Below the pieces are notes generated by a model. That model had not been told where the DNA came from, did no database searches, and saw only the letters and a program-made list of their open reading frames with translations. 64,000 bases of DNA from assembly GCF_003467445.1 (NCBI RefSeq), contig NZ_QSGS01000002.1:186001-250000 (forward strand), in the 5' to 3' direction. This document shows, in pieces, positions 1 to 9,494 of the stretch. How positions within the stretch are numbered: the first letter of the stretch is position 1; each line of letters starts with the position of its first letter. This DNA is from Exiguobacterium sp. AM39-5BH. Its GTDB lineage: Bacteria; Bacillota; Bacilli; Exiguobacteriales; Exiguobacteriaceae. The translations under genes were made by a program, and so were the position numbers.

Positions 1-911
<911 letters not shown>

Positions 912-930
912 ACTTTGCCTCCTCTTGCTT

Positions 931-987
931 GAAAAAGGGAACACGCTCCCTTAACGAACTAACTCAAGGTTATACAGACGTGTTCCC
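931..987 (-). terminator. Hairpin between tsf and pyrH, possible weak terminator
   Basis: A 9-bp inverted repeat (937-945 with 979-987, GGGAACACG/CGTGTTCCC) is followed on the minus strand by TTTTTC. The loop is long (33 nt), so termination efficiency is uncertain. It may be an attenuator that lowers pyrH-frr expression relative to tsf. Confidence 0.45.
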
Positions 988-1016
988 AATTTTGATTGCA
1001 TCACGAGTGATGCAGA

Positions 1017-1898
1017 TTATTTTTTAAGTTGGTTCATGACTTCTTCAGCAAAGTTTTCTTCGCGTTTTTCCATACCTTCTCCAACTTCGAAACGTACGAA
1101 TGAGTTGACACGGCCGCCTTTAGACTCTACATATTTCCCAACTTTGAAGTCAGCGTCTTTAACGAATGTTTGGTCAACGAGGCAGATTTCCTCGAAGTAC
1201 TTGTTCATACGTCCCGCAATCATCTTCTCGACGATGTTGGCAGGTTTGCCTTCGTTGAGGGCTTGCTCAGTCAAGACTTTCTTCTCACGATCTGCTTCTT
1301 CAGCCGATACTTCGTCGCGTGTCGCGTAAAGTGGGCGTGCTGCTGCTACGTGCATCGCAACGTCTTTCGCAACTGTCTCGTCCGTTGTCCCGTCGATGAT
1401 GACGATCGAACCAATGCGTCCACCCATGTGAAGGTACGTGCCGAAGACTGCATCGTCAGCTTTTTGAAGAACAGCGATACGACGGAGTGAGATTTTCTCT
1501 CCGATTGTCGAAGCTTCTTCTTGAATGTGTGTCTCAAGTGTTTTACCTGCTACGAATTCAGAAGCGAGTGCCGCTTCGACCGAAGTCGCGCCTGAAGTGA
1601 GAACTGCATTCGCCACGTCTGAAACGAGTGTTTGGAACTTCTCGTTTTTCGCAACGAAATCTGTTTCTGAGTTGACTTCGACTAGCGCAGCTTTGTTGCC
1701 GTCAACCGCTACTGCCGTCAAACCTTCTGCTGCGATGCGGTCGCCTTTAGCTGCCGCTTTCGCGATACCTTTTTCACGAAGGAAGTCGATTGCTGCTTGC
1801 ATGTCACCGTTTGTTTCAGTGAGTGCTTTTTTGCAATCAAGCATACCTGCGCCTGTTTTTTCACGAAGTTCTTTTACCATTGCTGCTGTAACTGCCAT
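1017..1898 (-). CDS. tsf: Elongation factor Ts
   Basis: EF-Ts is the guanine nucleotide exchange factor that regenerates EF-Tu-GTP during translation. The 293-residue protein is of normal length for Bacilli. It begins with the UBA-like segment [19 protein letters not shown] followed by DCKKAL, and has the conserved [13 protein letters not shown] stretch around residues 75-87. The start is supported by an AAGGAGGAA ribosome binding site. An intrinsic terminator lies between rpsB and tsf, so tsf is expressed by partial readthrough or from a promoter that I could not identify. Confidence 0.97.
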   Translation of the reverse strand: MAVTAAMVKELREKTGAGMLDCKKALTETNGDMQAAIDFLREKGIAKAAAKGDRIAAEGLTAVAVDGNKAALVEVNSETDFVAKNEKFQTLVSDVANAVLTSGATSVEAALASEFVAGKTLETHIQEEASTIGEKISLRRIAVLQKADDAVFGTYLHMGGRIGSIVIIDGTTDETVAKDVAMHVAAARPLYATRDEVSAEEADREKKVLTEQALNEGKPANIVEKMIAGRMNKYFEEICLVDQTFVKDADFKVGKYVESKGGRVNSFVRFEVGEGMEKREENFAEEVMNQLKK

Positions 1899-1966
1899 CG
1901 GAAATTCCTCCTTGTAAAACTTACGAATTTTTAAGAAAAAGCACGAATGCTTTAATATACGTGTCC

Positions 1967-2003
1967 TAAAAAAAGGTGATAAAAGGCTTTCCCTTTATCA
2001 CCT
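1967..2003 (-). terminator. Intrinsic terminator between rpsB and tsf
   Basis: A 10-bp perfect stem (1974-1983 with 1994-2003, AGGTGATAAA) with a 10-nt loop is followed on the minus strand by seven T residues. It sits just after the rpsB stop codon, inside the rpsB-tsf transcription unit, and probably sets the ratio of S2 to EF-Ts. Confidence 0.85.
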
Positions 2004-2016
2004 GTTGTCTGACCGA

Positions 2017-2870
<854 letters not shown>

Positions 2871-2876
2871 AAAATT

Positions 2877-2905
2877 ACTATAGCATATGTCAGCAAATCC
2901 GGCAA
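2877..2905 (-). promoter_or_regulatory. SigA-type promoter for rpsB-tsf
   Basis: On the minus strand TTGCCG (2900-2905) and TATAGT (2877-2882) are separated by exactly 17 nt. The -35 lies immediately after the swrB stop, separating the translation-gene unit from the fla/che operon. Confidence 0.75.
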
Positions 2906-2908
2906 CTC

Positions 2909-3277
2909 TCACTTTTTGCGAAGTTTAGCATAGAGGGCGATTTCGCCTTCACCTTTTCCAAGAAGTCGAGCCGTCTCCCGGACCGAGTGATGCAATAAAA
3001 CGTCCTCGACGTTTGGTACGAGCAGTTCGTCTTCGGTGGAGGTCTCTTGATTCGATTCGCTGTGAACAGACAAATCAAAAGTCGTCTCCTCATATCGCTC
3101 CGTTGGTCGTTTGACGACATCGTTCATCGATTCCATGAACGACAACAGGAGGGCCTCGGTCTCACGCTTCTCCTGCTCGAGTTGGTTAACGCGAGCGGTC
3201 AACGCCTGGACTTGACGAAATAGAATCAGCAACCCGTAAGCGACGATACACGCGATTACGATATATAGAACGGTCAT
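2909..3277 (-). CDS. swrB: SwrB-like membrane protein (YlxL family)
   Basis: A 122-residue protein with an N-terminal membrane segment (about residues 3-20, YIVIACIVAYGLLILF), a predicted coiled coil (about 24-55) and a short basic C-terminal segment ending EIALYAKLRKK. In B. subtilis the gene directly after sigD is swrB, whose product promotes assembly of the flagellar type III secretion apparatus and swarming. Position and domain plan match, although sequence conservation in this family is low. The C-terminal VRETARLLGKGEGEIAL looks like the conserved helix-turn-helix-like end of the family. It is the last gene of the fla/che operon. Confidence 0.75.
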   Translation of the reverse strand: MTVLYIVIACIVAYGLLILFRQVQALTARVNQLEQEKRETEALLLSFMESMNDVVKRPTERYEETTFDLSVHSESNQETSTEDELLVPNVEDVLLHHSVRETARLLGKGEGEIALYAKLRKK

Positions 3278-3290
3278 CTCTTTCCCTCCT

Positions 3291-4061
3291 TCACGATGTC
3301 TTCTCTTCTAGATAGGAGCGTCCGAGTGCAAGCTTCAGCGTCTTCAACGCCTTAGAATGGATTTGAGAGATTCTTGACGTCGATAGTTCTAACACTTCAC
3401 CGATCTCGGTCAACGTCAACTCGTCAAAATAAAACAACGAGACGACGAGACGTTCTTTCTCGGACAAGTGCTCGATTTCGGTCGTCAGCACATCGAGTAG
3501 TTCGCGTTGCAAAAGCGTATCTTCCGGTTTCTCGGAATCTGGGTCGAAGTACGTGACAGACATGACCTTGCCTTCTTCTTGAAGCGTCACCGCTTCATCG
3601 ATGGACAACATGTTCGCGAAGTACCCTTCCGCCATCGCCTTCTCGATTTCTGAGACCGGTAATTCGCAGGCGCTCGCGAGTTCTTCTTTCGTCGGGGCCC
3701 GGTGCAACTTCTGTTCGAGCTGTTCGGCGATGTGATCAATCTTCTTCACACGCTCGCGTACCGATCGCGGCAACCAATCAATTTTCCGGAGTCCGTCTAT
3801 AATGGCGCCACGAATCCGAAATGCCGCGTACGTGTCAAACTTGTTATTATGTTCTGGATCATATTTCATGAGGGCATCGTACAATCCCATGTAACCCAAA
3901 CTTTTTAATTCGTCGCGTTCGACGCTCTTTGGAAGCGTCACGATCATTCGTTGCACGTGATAATGGATGAGGAACTCATAGTGCGCCAATAATTCATTCG
4001 CCGTGTCCATATCGCGGTCAGTGTTCCAACGATCCCACAACTCGGTAAGCTGAGTCGTCAT
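3291..4061 (-). CDS. sigD: RNA polymerase sigma factor SigD/FliA
   Basis: This is the flagellar sigma factor (sigma-28), which directs RNA polymerase to late flagellar, motility and autolysin promoters and is held by the anti-sigma factor FlgM. The 256-residue length is typical. Region 2 includes the DTYAAFRIRGAIIDGLRKID segment, region 3 follows, and region 4.2 reads LTLTEIGEVLELSTSRISQI. The gene sits near the 3' end of the fla/che operon as in B. subtilis, where position within the operon influences how many cells become motile. The stop is 13 nt before swrB. Confidence 0.96.
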   Translation of the reverse strand: MTTQLTELWDRWNTDRDMDTANELLAHYEFLIHYHVQRMIVTLPKSVERDELKSLGYMGLYDALMKYDPEHNNKFDTYAAFRIRGAIIDGLRKIDWLPRSVRERVKKIDHIAEQLEQKLHRAPTKEELASACELPVSEIEKAMAEGYFANMLSIDEAVTLQEEGKVMSVTYFDPDSEKPEDTLLQRELLDVLTTEIEHLSEKERLVVSLFYFDELTLTEIGEVLELSTSRISQIHSKALKTLKLALGRSYLEEKTS

Positions 4062-4072
4062 GTCGATCCCCC

Positions 4073-4558
4073 CTAGATTTCCTTAGTTCCTACGCTGACC
4101 GTTCGAATTGACAAGGCGCAAGTCGCCACATCAAATTCAATCGTCCGTCCGTTATGTCCGCCACAGTCTTCGGCGATGAGCGGAATCCGGTGCGCTTTCA
4201 ACGCATTGCGAATGGCTTCGGCGTTTCGTTCACCGATGCGCATCGCTTCATTTTCATATTTGAATTGAAACATTTGGGCGCCACCGGCCATCTTCGCTTG
4301 AAGTCGACCCGCCCCGGCCTGTTTCAATGAAGCGACGAGCGCATCGACAGCCGTATCTGCATACTTTCCTATTTCAATCGTTTGGTGTTTCCTTGCAATG
4401 GCTGAATCTGGCAACATGACATGGGCCATGGCCGCGATTTGGAGACGTACATCGTACAGAATGATGCCGACACACGAACCGAGACCGGCCGTGCGCAATT
4501 TGTTTGGCGCTGTCGTCTGTTTCCATTCCGCGATCCCGATTTTAAGAATTTCAGCCAT
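4073..4558 (-). CDS. cheD: Chemoreceptor glutamine deamidase CheD
   Basis: CheD deamidates specific glutamines on chemoreceptors and, in Bacillus, also partners CheC to tune adaptation. The catalytic Cys29 is in TAGLGSCVGI and His46 in MAHVMLPDS, the usual Cys-His pair. I chose the ATG at 4558 (MAEILKIG), giving 161 residues; a TTG two codons upstream is less likely. The gene overlaps the end of cheC, which suggests translational coupling. SigD is encoded directly downstream. Confidence 0.95.
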   Translation of the reverse strand: MAEILKIGIAEWKQTTAPNKLRTAGLGSCVGIILYDVRLQIAAMAHVMLPDSAIARKHQTIEIGKYADTAVDALVASLKQAGAGRLQAKMAGGAQMFQFKYENEAMRIGERNAEAIRNALKAHRIPLIAEDCGGHNGRTIEFDVATCALSIRTVSVGTKEI

Positions 4559-5150
4559 GGCCAATCAACCGTTGTTGAATCCGTCCGAGTGAGCCATGTG
4601 TCGGTAAGAACAACACATGCCCGGCACTTACTTTCTCATCGATGCGGAACGTTGTATCGATATAGAGCGCCGCGTCTTCTTCGGGTTGGACCGACGTAAC
4701 GACAAACTCGACGATGGAGCCGGCCATATCGACCGCTGTGGCTGGGACTTGAATCGAGATCGGTGTGTGGAGCCAATCACCTAACGCTCGAGCATACGCA
4801 CCGCTCATGATGTTACCAATCTCTTCCCAAGCTGACTGACCGAGTTCGTTCGTCGTTTGAAACGAGAACGTGTCCCCGATAAGAGACGCCACCATCTTTT
4901 CCGCATCGTCGACCGGGAACAAGATGAGAATCATGCCGCTGATGTCGCCACCGAGTTCTAACAAGACGGACGCCACGTGACGCTCCGGCCCCCCAACACG
5001 TTCAGGCAAATACGTGATGGGCTCCATTTCTGCTGACGAGACAGTAATTGTCACCGGCTTTGCCAAGAGCGTCGACAATGCCGTCGCAGCGTGGCCAGAT
5101 CCGATATTGCCAAGTTCTTTCAACAAATCCTGCTCGAACTCACTCAGCAT
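4551..5150 (-). CDS. cheC: CheY-P phosphatase CheC
   Basis: CheC removes phosphate from CheY-P and is stimulated by CheD. This 199-residue protein has both pseudo-symmetric phosphatase signatures: ELGNIGSGHAATAL near the N terminus (Glu12, Asn15) and WEEIGNIMSGAYARAL in the second half. The start is the ATG at 5150 (MLSEFEQDLL), which overlaps the end of cheW by 11 nt; in-frame codons further upstream extend the protein into unrelated sequence. It stays in the cytoplasm and acts with CheD as a methylation-independent adaptation module. Confidence 0.95.
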   Translation of the reverse strand: MLSEFEQDLLKELGNIGSGHAATALSTLLAKPVTITVSSAEMEPITYLPERVGGPERHVASVLLELGGDISGMILILFPVDDAEKMVASLIGDTFSFQTTNELGQSAWEEIGNIMSGAYARALGDWLHTPISIQVPATAVDMAGSIVEFVVTSVQPEEDAALYIDTTFRIDEKVSAGHVLFLPTHGSLGRIQQRLIGHG

Positions 5151-5571
5151 ATTGTTCCTCGAACAACGCATTGGCATCGAGGAGCGAGAACAGTTTGTCC
5201 TCCCCCTTCGCAATCGCCGTCAAGTGAGCCGACAACATATCCCGGCTCGATTCTGGAATTGGCTCGAGTCGCACGTCTTCGCTTTCCACAACTTCATTGG
5301 CCCGATCAACGATGAAGCCTGCGTCTCCTTGATTGAGCGAAGCGATTAAAATCCGCGTTTCCTCGGTCGGTTCCACTACCTCATATCCTAAGCGGAGGCG
5401 AAGATCGATGACCGGTGTGACGACGCCGCGTAGATTGATGACACCCTTGACGTGGGCCGGTGCATTCGGAACTCGCGTGACCGGTTGCAAGCGCTCAATC
5501 GAGCGGACCGACTGGACATCAATCCCATACGTGTTCGCTCCCAGTGAAAAGACTACCCATTTTTGTTCCAT
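5140..5571 (-). CDS. cheW: Chemotaxis coupling protein CheW
   Basis: CheW links chemoreceptors to the CheA kinase in the polar signalling array. The whole 143-residue protein is one CheW/SH3-like domain, with the expected GVINLRGVVTPVIDLRLRL segment near residues 44-62 and a C-terminal beta-sheet half. It lies between cheA and cheC, the usual Bacillus order. Confidence 0.96.
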   Translation of the reverse strand: MEQKWVVFSLGANTYGIDVQSVRSIERLQPVTRVPNAPAHVKGVINLRGVVTPVIDLRLRLGYEVVEPTEETRILIASLNQGDAGFIVDRANEVVESEDVRLEPIPESSRDMLSAHLTAIAKGEDKLFSLLDANALFEEQYAE

Positions 5572-5583
5572 CCTTCTTCCTCC

Positions 5584-7578
5584 TTAGAACAGATCGTTGC
5601 TGTCGACAATCAATGCGACACGCCCGTCTCCGAGTATCGTCGCACCAGAAATGGCCGGAATGCCCTCGAGGTATGTACCGAGTGGCTTCATGACAATCTC
5701 TTGTTGGCCAATCAAATCGTTGACGACCACACCGACGAGTTTATTACCTTTGCGGACAACGACGACCGGGAATTGTGTCTTCGTTTCCGTTTCAATCGCG
5801 AACATTTCTTTCAAATATACGAGCGGGACGAGCTGACCTCTGAAATCAAAGACACGTTCACGGTGAGCCGTTAAAATATCGGTCTCGTCGAGTAACGTCG
5901 TCTCAAGGATCGAAGACAACGGAACAGCATATGTCTCTTCACCGACTTGGACGAGCATCGCTGAAATGATTGACAACGTCAGTGGAAGGCTAACTTGGAA
6001 TTTCGTCCCTTGTCCGACGACCGTCTCGAGCGTGACGACACCGCCAAGTGATTCGATTTTATTTTTGACGACGTCTAGACCGACACCTCGACCAGACAGA
6101 TCGGTGACTACATCCGCCGTCGAGAAACCAGGAGCGAAGATGAGCATCGCCAGTTCATTGTCGGACATCGTCGTCGCTTCTTCAGACGTGATGACGCCTC
6201 GTTCGAGTGCTTTCGAGCGGACTTTCTCGACATTGATCCCTGCCCCGTCATCCTCGATTTCGATGAAGACACGGTTACCGCCATGGTAGGCTCGGAGCGC
6301 AAGACTTCCTTGCTCAGGCTTCCCGGCTGCGATACGGACTTCCGGCAACTCGATGCCGTGATCGATGGCATTGCGAATCAAGTGGACGAGCGGATCACCA
6401 ATCTCATCAATGACCGTCCGATCCAATTCGGTCTCAGCGCCGGTAATATCAAGTTGGACCTTTTTATGGATATCTTTCGCAACTGAACGTACCATGCGTG
6501 GGAACCGGTTGAACACTTGCTCAATCGGCATCATCCGGAGTGTTAAGACGAGCGATTGCAGTTCGTTCGTCCCGCGTTTGATTTTTTCGACCGTCTCATT
6601 TAGTTCGGGCTGTCCGACTTCGTCGGCGAGCCGCTCGAGACGACCACGATCAATAATAAATTCTTCAAACAAGTTCATCAGACGGTCGATTCGTTCTAAG
6701 TTGACGCGAATCGTCTTCGCTTGGGCGACGGCCTGTTCTTTCGGTTCTTCCGTCTCCACCGCTTTCGATTTCACTTCGGCCACTGCGACGCTCTCGGTAC
6801 TGACTGCGACGCTCTCGGTACTGACGGCGACTTCCGGTTCGCCAACGGACGCACTCATGTAAGACGTCACTTGGACATGCTCGACTTCAGACACTTGAGT
6901 GACGGCATGTTCAATCACGTCCGCCGACTCTTGTGAAACGAACAGCACGTCAAAGGAAAGGTCGAACTGCTCTTGTTCGATGGCCTCGGTTTCCGGTGAC
7001 GTCCGGACGACTTCACCGAGCTCCTGGAGACGATCAAACACCATGTAAGCACGTGCCGCTTTTAACACGACGGCATCTGACAGTTTCACATGAAGATGAA
7101 ACGCTTCAAATCCTGACTCTTTCGCTTGGGTAATGACCGAATCGGTATACAGGTCGGCCGTAAAGACGTTCGTATCGGCCAGCTGGGGCACTTTTTGCGT
7201 GCTCCCGATGAATGATTGGAACGCGGACACTGTTGCCGTAACATCAATGTTCGCACCACTGCCGCCTGTCTCGATATCAGCGATCATCTCTTCGATTTGC
7301 TCCATCGCCGAGAACATCGTGTCGAGCAATAATTGGTTGCTCTCTTTCTTCCCTGCTCGCACTAAATCGAGCGCGCTCTCCATCTCATGCGTTAAATTCG
7401 CGACACTGTCATATCCCATCGTCGCGGACATCCCTTTGAGCGTATGGGCCGAGCGGAAAATCTCTTGAATCGATTCCTGACTGCCCGTCTGTTCTAATTT
7501 TAACAGCTGGGTGTTAACCGATTGGATATGTTCTTGCGACTCGTCTAAAAACAATCCTAAATATTCGTTCACGTCCAT
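5584..7578 (-). CDS. cheA: Chemotaxis histidine kinase CheA
   Basis: CheA autophosphorylates and passes phosphate to CheY. In the 664-residue protein the HPt domain has His45 in SAHTLKGMSATMGY. A P2-like region follows, then a linker rich in Val, Ser and Glu, a dimerisation helix, an HATPase domain (LIRNAIDHGIE and the GRGVGLDVVKNKIE box) and a C-terminal CheW-like domain. The linker contains a 21-bp tandem duplication coding VSTESVA twice. cheB, which precedes cheA in B. subtilis, is absent: only 19 nt separate cheA from flhG. Length and domains are otherwise normal. Confidence 0.97.
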   Translation of the reverse strand: MDVNEYLGLFLDESQEHIQSVNTQLLKLEQTGSQESIQEIFRSAHTLKGMSATMGYDSVANLTHEMESALDLVRAGKKESNQLLLDTMFSAMEQIEEMIADIETGGSGANIDVTATVSAFQSFIGSTQKVPQLADTNVFTADLYTDSVITQAKESGFEAFHLHVKLSDAVVLKAARAYMVFDRLQELGEVVRTSPETEAIEQEQFDLSFDVLFVSQESADVIEHAVTQVSEVEHVQVTSYMSASVGEPEVAVSTESVAVSTESVAVAEVKSKAVETEEPKEQAVAQAKTIRVNLERIDRLMNLFEEFIIDRGRLERLADEVGQPELNETVEKIKRGTNELQSLVLTLRMMPIEQVFNRFPRMVRSVAKDIHKKVQLDITGAETELDRTVIDEIGDPLVHLIRNAIDHGIELPEVRIAAGKPEQGSLALRAYHGGNRVFIEIEDDGAGINVEKVRSKALERGVITSEEATTMSDNELAMLIFAPGFSTADVVTDLSGRGVGLDVVKNKIESLGGVVTLETVVGQGTKFQVSLPLTLSIISAMLVQVGEETYAVPLSSILETTLLDETDILTAHRERVFDFRGQLVPLVYLKEMFAIETETKTQFPVVVVRKGNKLVGVVVNDLIGQQEIVMKPLGTYLEGIPAISGATILGDGRVALIVDSNDLF
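6784..6825 (-). repeat. Two exact 21-bp tandem copies within cheA linker
   Basis: Positions 6784-6804 and 6805-6825 are identical 21-bp units that encode VSTESVA twice in the flexible linker between P2 and the dimerisation domain. Being a multiple of three, copy-number change would alter linker length without a frameshift. Confidence 0.85.
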
Positions 7579-7597
7579 CTATAAAGCCTCCCTGTCA

Positions 7598-8437
7598 TTA
7601 AACTCGGTTCCACTGACGTTTCAAGTTCCCCATTAAGCGGTCCATAAAATGACGCGGTTTTGGCGGTGTCCCGGTCAACGTTGTTAAAATTCGTTCCAAC
7701 CGCCAACTAATGTCACTTTTTCGGTCCAAATGGAAAAACGGGACTTGGGCGATGACCGCTCGTCTGACCGTAGCGTCATCTGGTAAATACCCGAGGAATC
7801 GAATCGATTTTTTTAAAAACTGCTCACATGCAACTTCCATTCGTTCAAAACACTGCAGCGCTTCCTCACCCGATTGGGCCCGATTGACGATGACACCGAG
7901 CGGTAAGTCCGGACTCTGTCGATGTACGAGCTTCGTATAGGCATATCCGTCCATAAGCGAGGTCGGCTCAGGCGTCAAGATGAGAAACATCTCATCGCAC
8001 CCTTCGATAAACTGTAGCGACGTATCTGTCGCCCCGGCGCCCATGTCGAACAGGACGTAATCATAATCAGTCAGCACTTCAAGTTCCCGCATAAAAAATT
8101 GCATATCTGCATGTGAGAATTGGACTAGTTCGTCGAGCCCACTTCCCCCATGTAATATATCGACACCATGCACACCTTTCTGAACCGCGGCAGCGAGCGG
8201 AATTCGTGCTTTGACCGATTCCATCATCGTCTGTGATCTTGATGCGTTCAATAAGATGTGGACGTTTGCCATTCCAATGTCGAGGTCGACGATCAAGACA
8301 CGTTTCCCGAGCTCAGCGAGACCGATGGCTGTATTGACGCAGACGTTGGTTTTACCGACCCCGCCTTTTCCGCTCGCGAAAGCAATCGTCGTCGGCGCGG
8401 TCTCCGTTTTCGCCCTTAGACGTCTTGCTTGGTCCAT
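7598..8437 (-). CDS. flhG: Flagellar number regulator, MinD-like ATPase FlhG
   Basis: FlhG (YlxH/FleN) is a MinD/ParA-type ATPase that controls flagellar number and placement with FlhF and delivers FliM-FliY to the C-ring. The deviant Walker A motif FASGKGGVGKTNVCVNTA is near residues 18-35, followed by VLIVDLDIGMANVH. I start at the ATG at 8437 (MDQARRLRAKTE), giving 279 residues and a 22-nt overlap with flhF. The N-terminal DQARRLR motif is the conserved activator helix that stimulates FlhF GTPase, which supports this start. Confidence 0.94.
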   Translation of the reverse strand: MDQARRLRAKTETAPTTIAFASGKGGVGKTNVCVNTAIGLAELGKRVLIVDLDIGMANVHILLNASRSQTMMESVKARIPLAAAVQKGVHGVDILHGGSGLDELVQFSHADMQFFMRELEVLTDYDYVLFDMGAGATDTSLQFIEGCDEMFLILTPEPTSLMDGYAYTKLVHRQSPDLPLGVIVNRAQSGEEALQCFERMEVACEQFLKKSIRFLGYLPDDATVRRAVIAQVPFFHLDRKSDISWRLERILTTLTGTPPKPRHFMDRLMGNLKRQWNRV

Positions 8438-9494
8438 TGGGCCCACCCTTCTTTCTCGAGCAACCGCTCTGTGAGCCGGTCTGGAACTCCACTGACAAGG
8501 TCGTCCGGCACTTCCTGTCCATCCGTCAACCATGCGACCGGGAGACCACTCTTTCTGACCATCCGATACATCGCATGGATCTCACTCGTTTCATCTGCTT
8601 TCGTGAAGATGAGAGATTCGAGCGGCAACGCTTCGAACTGGCTATAAATCATTTCCATATCCCGCATCTTAGACGTCAAACTGAGAACGAGCGAGAGACT
8701 CGTCTCCGAAAAATCATGATGCCGTTCAAACTGTTCGACATACGCCTCGTCCCTGAAATTACGGCCTGCCGTATCGATTAAAATAATGTCTTTTCGAGCG
8801 AACAACTGCTTCGCCCGATTGAAGTCAGCAGAATCATAGGCAACCTCCACCGGAATGTCCAAAATTTCCGCATACGTCTTCAATTGCTCGATGGCAGCAA
8901 TTCGATACGTATCGGTTGTGATTAAGCCGACGGTCAACCCGTGTTCGAGTTTGTAATGGGCAGCGAGTTTTGCAAGTGTCGTCGTCTTTCCGACACCGGT
9001 CGGACCAACGAGCATCACGTATCGTTTCGGTTCCGGCACCGGTATAAAAATGGACTTGATTTGATCACGGACATAGCGTTCGACGACCTCAACCGATTTT
9101 GTCGTGTAATATAGTTCCTGAATCGTTTCGTCCCACGCCTCACCGTGAAACGATTCGGACGCAAGTAGCGCTTCGACATGTGTAAGTGGTGCCGGCAACC
9201 GTCTCGTTGCCGCGCTTTCAGGCGAAGCGATCGCGACGTTCTGTTGTCGCGGTTGACGATTAGGCGCTGTCTCTAGTTTTGACGGAACGTTCGGTTTCGC
9301 AACCGTACGCGGTTTGACGGCGAGCGGCGCTTTCTCAAGGGCAGCGATGACCTCGACATGTGGCGAGGCGAACAGGCCGAGCCATCCTTTTTTTACTTGG
9401 CGGGAGTTGAGAATGACGCTTCGTCACCAAAATCATGTTTGACTTTCGCCATCGCTTCCGCCATCGTCTTGCCCGTATATTTTTTGATTTGCAC
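8416..9494 (-). CDS. flhF: Signal-recognition-type GTPase FlhF, one apparent frameshift
   Basis: FlhF is the third SRP-family GTPase, which marks the site of flagellar assembly. The G domain is clear: [18 protein letters not shown], then DTAGRNFRD, and TKADE. The N-terminal B domain starts at a GTG (9494) immediately next to the flhA stop and reads MQIKKYTGKTMAEAMAKVKH, then breaks near 9417, where GAAGC-GTCATT lacks one base. With the base restored the protein continues VILNSRQVKKGWLGLF and the total is 359 residues. Without correction only a 260-residue protein from an internal start would be called. A sequence error is the simplest explanation. Confidence 0.9.

Noticed and set aside
8416..9198. 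Treating FlhF as a 260-residue protein from an internal start
   Set aside because: The N-terminal B domain is readable upstream in the other frame, beginning at a GTG directly after flhA, so the short form is an artefact of the missing base.
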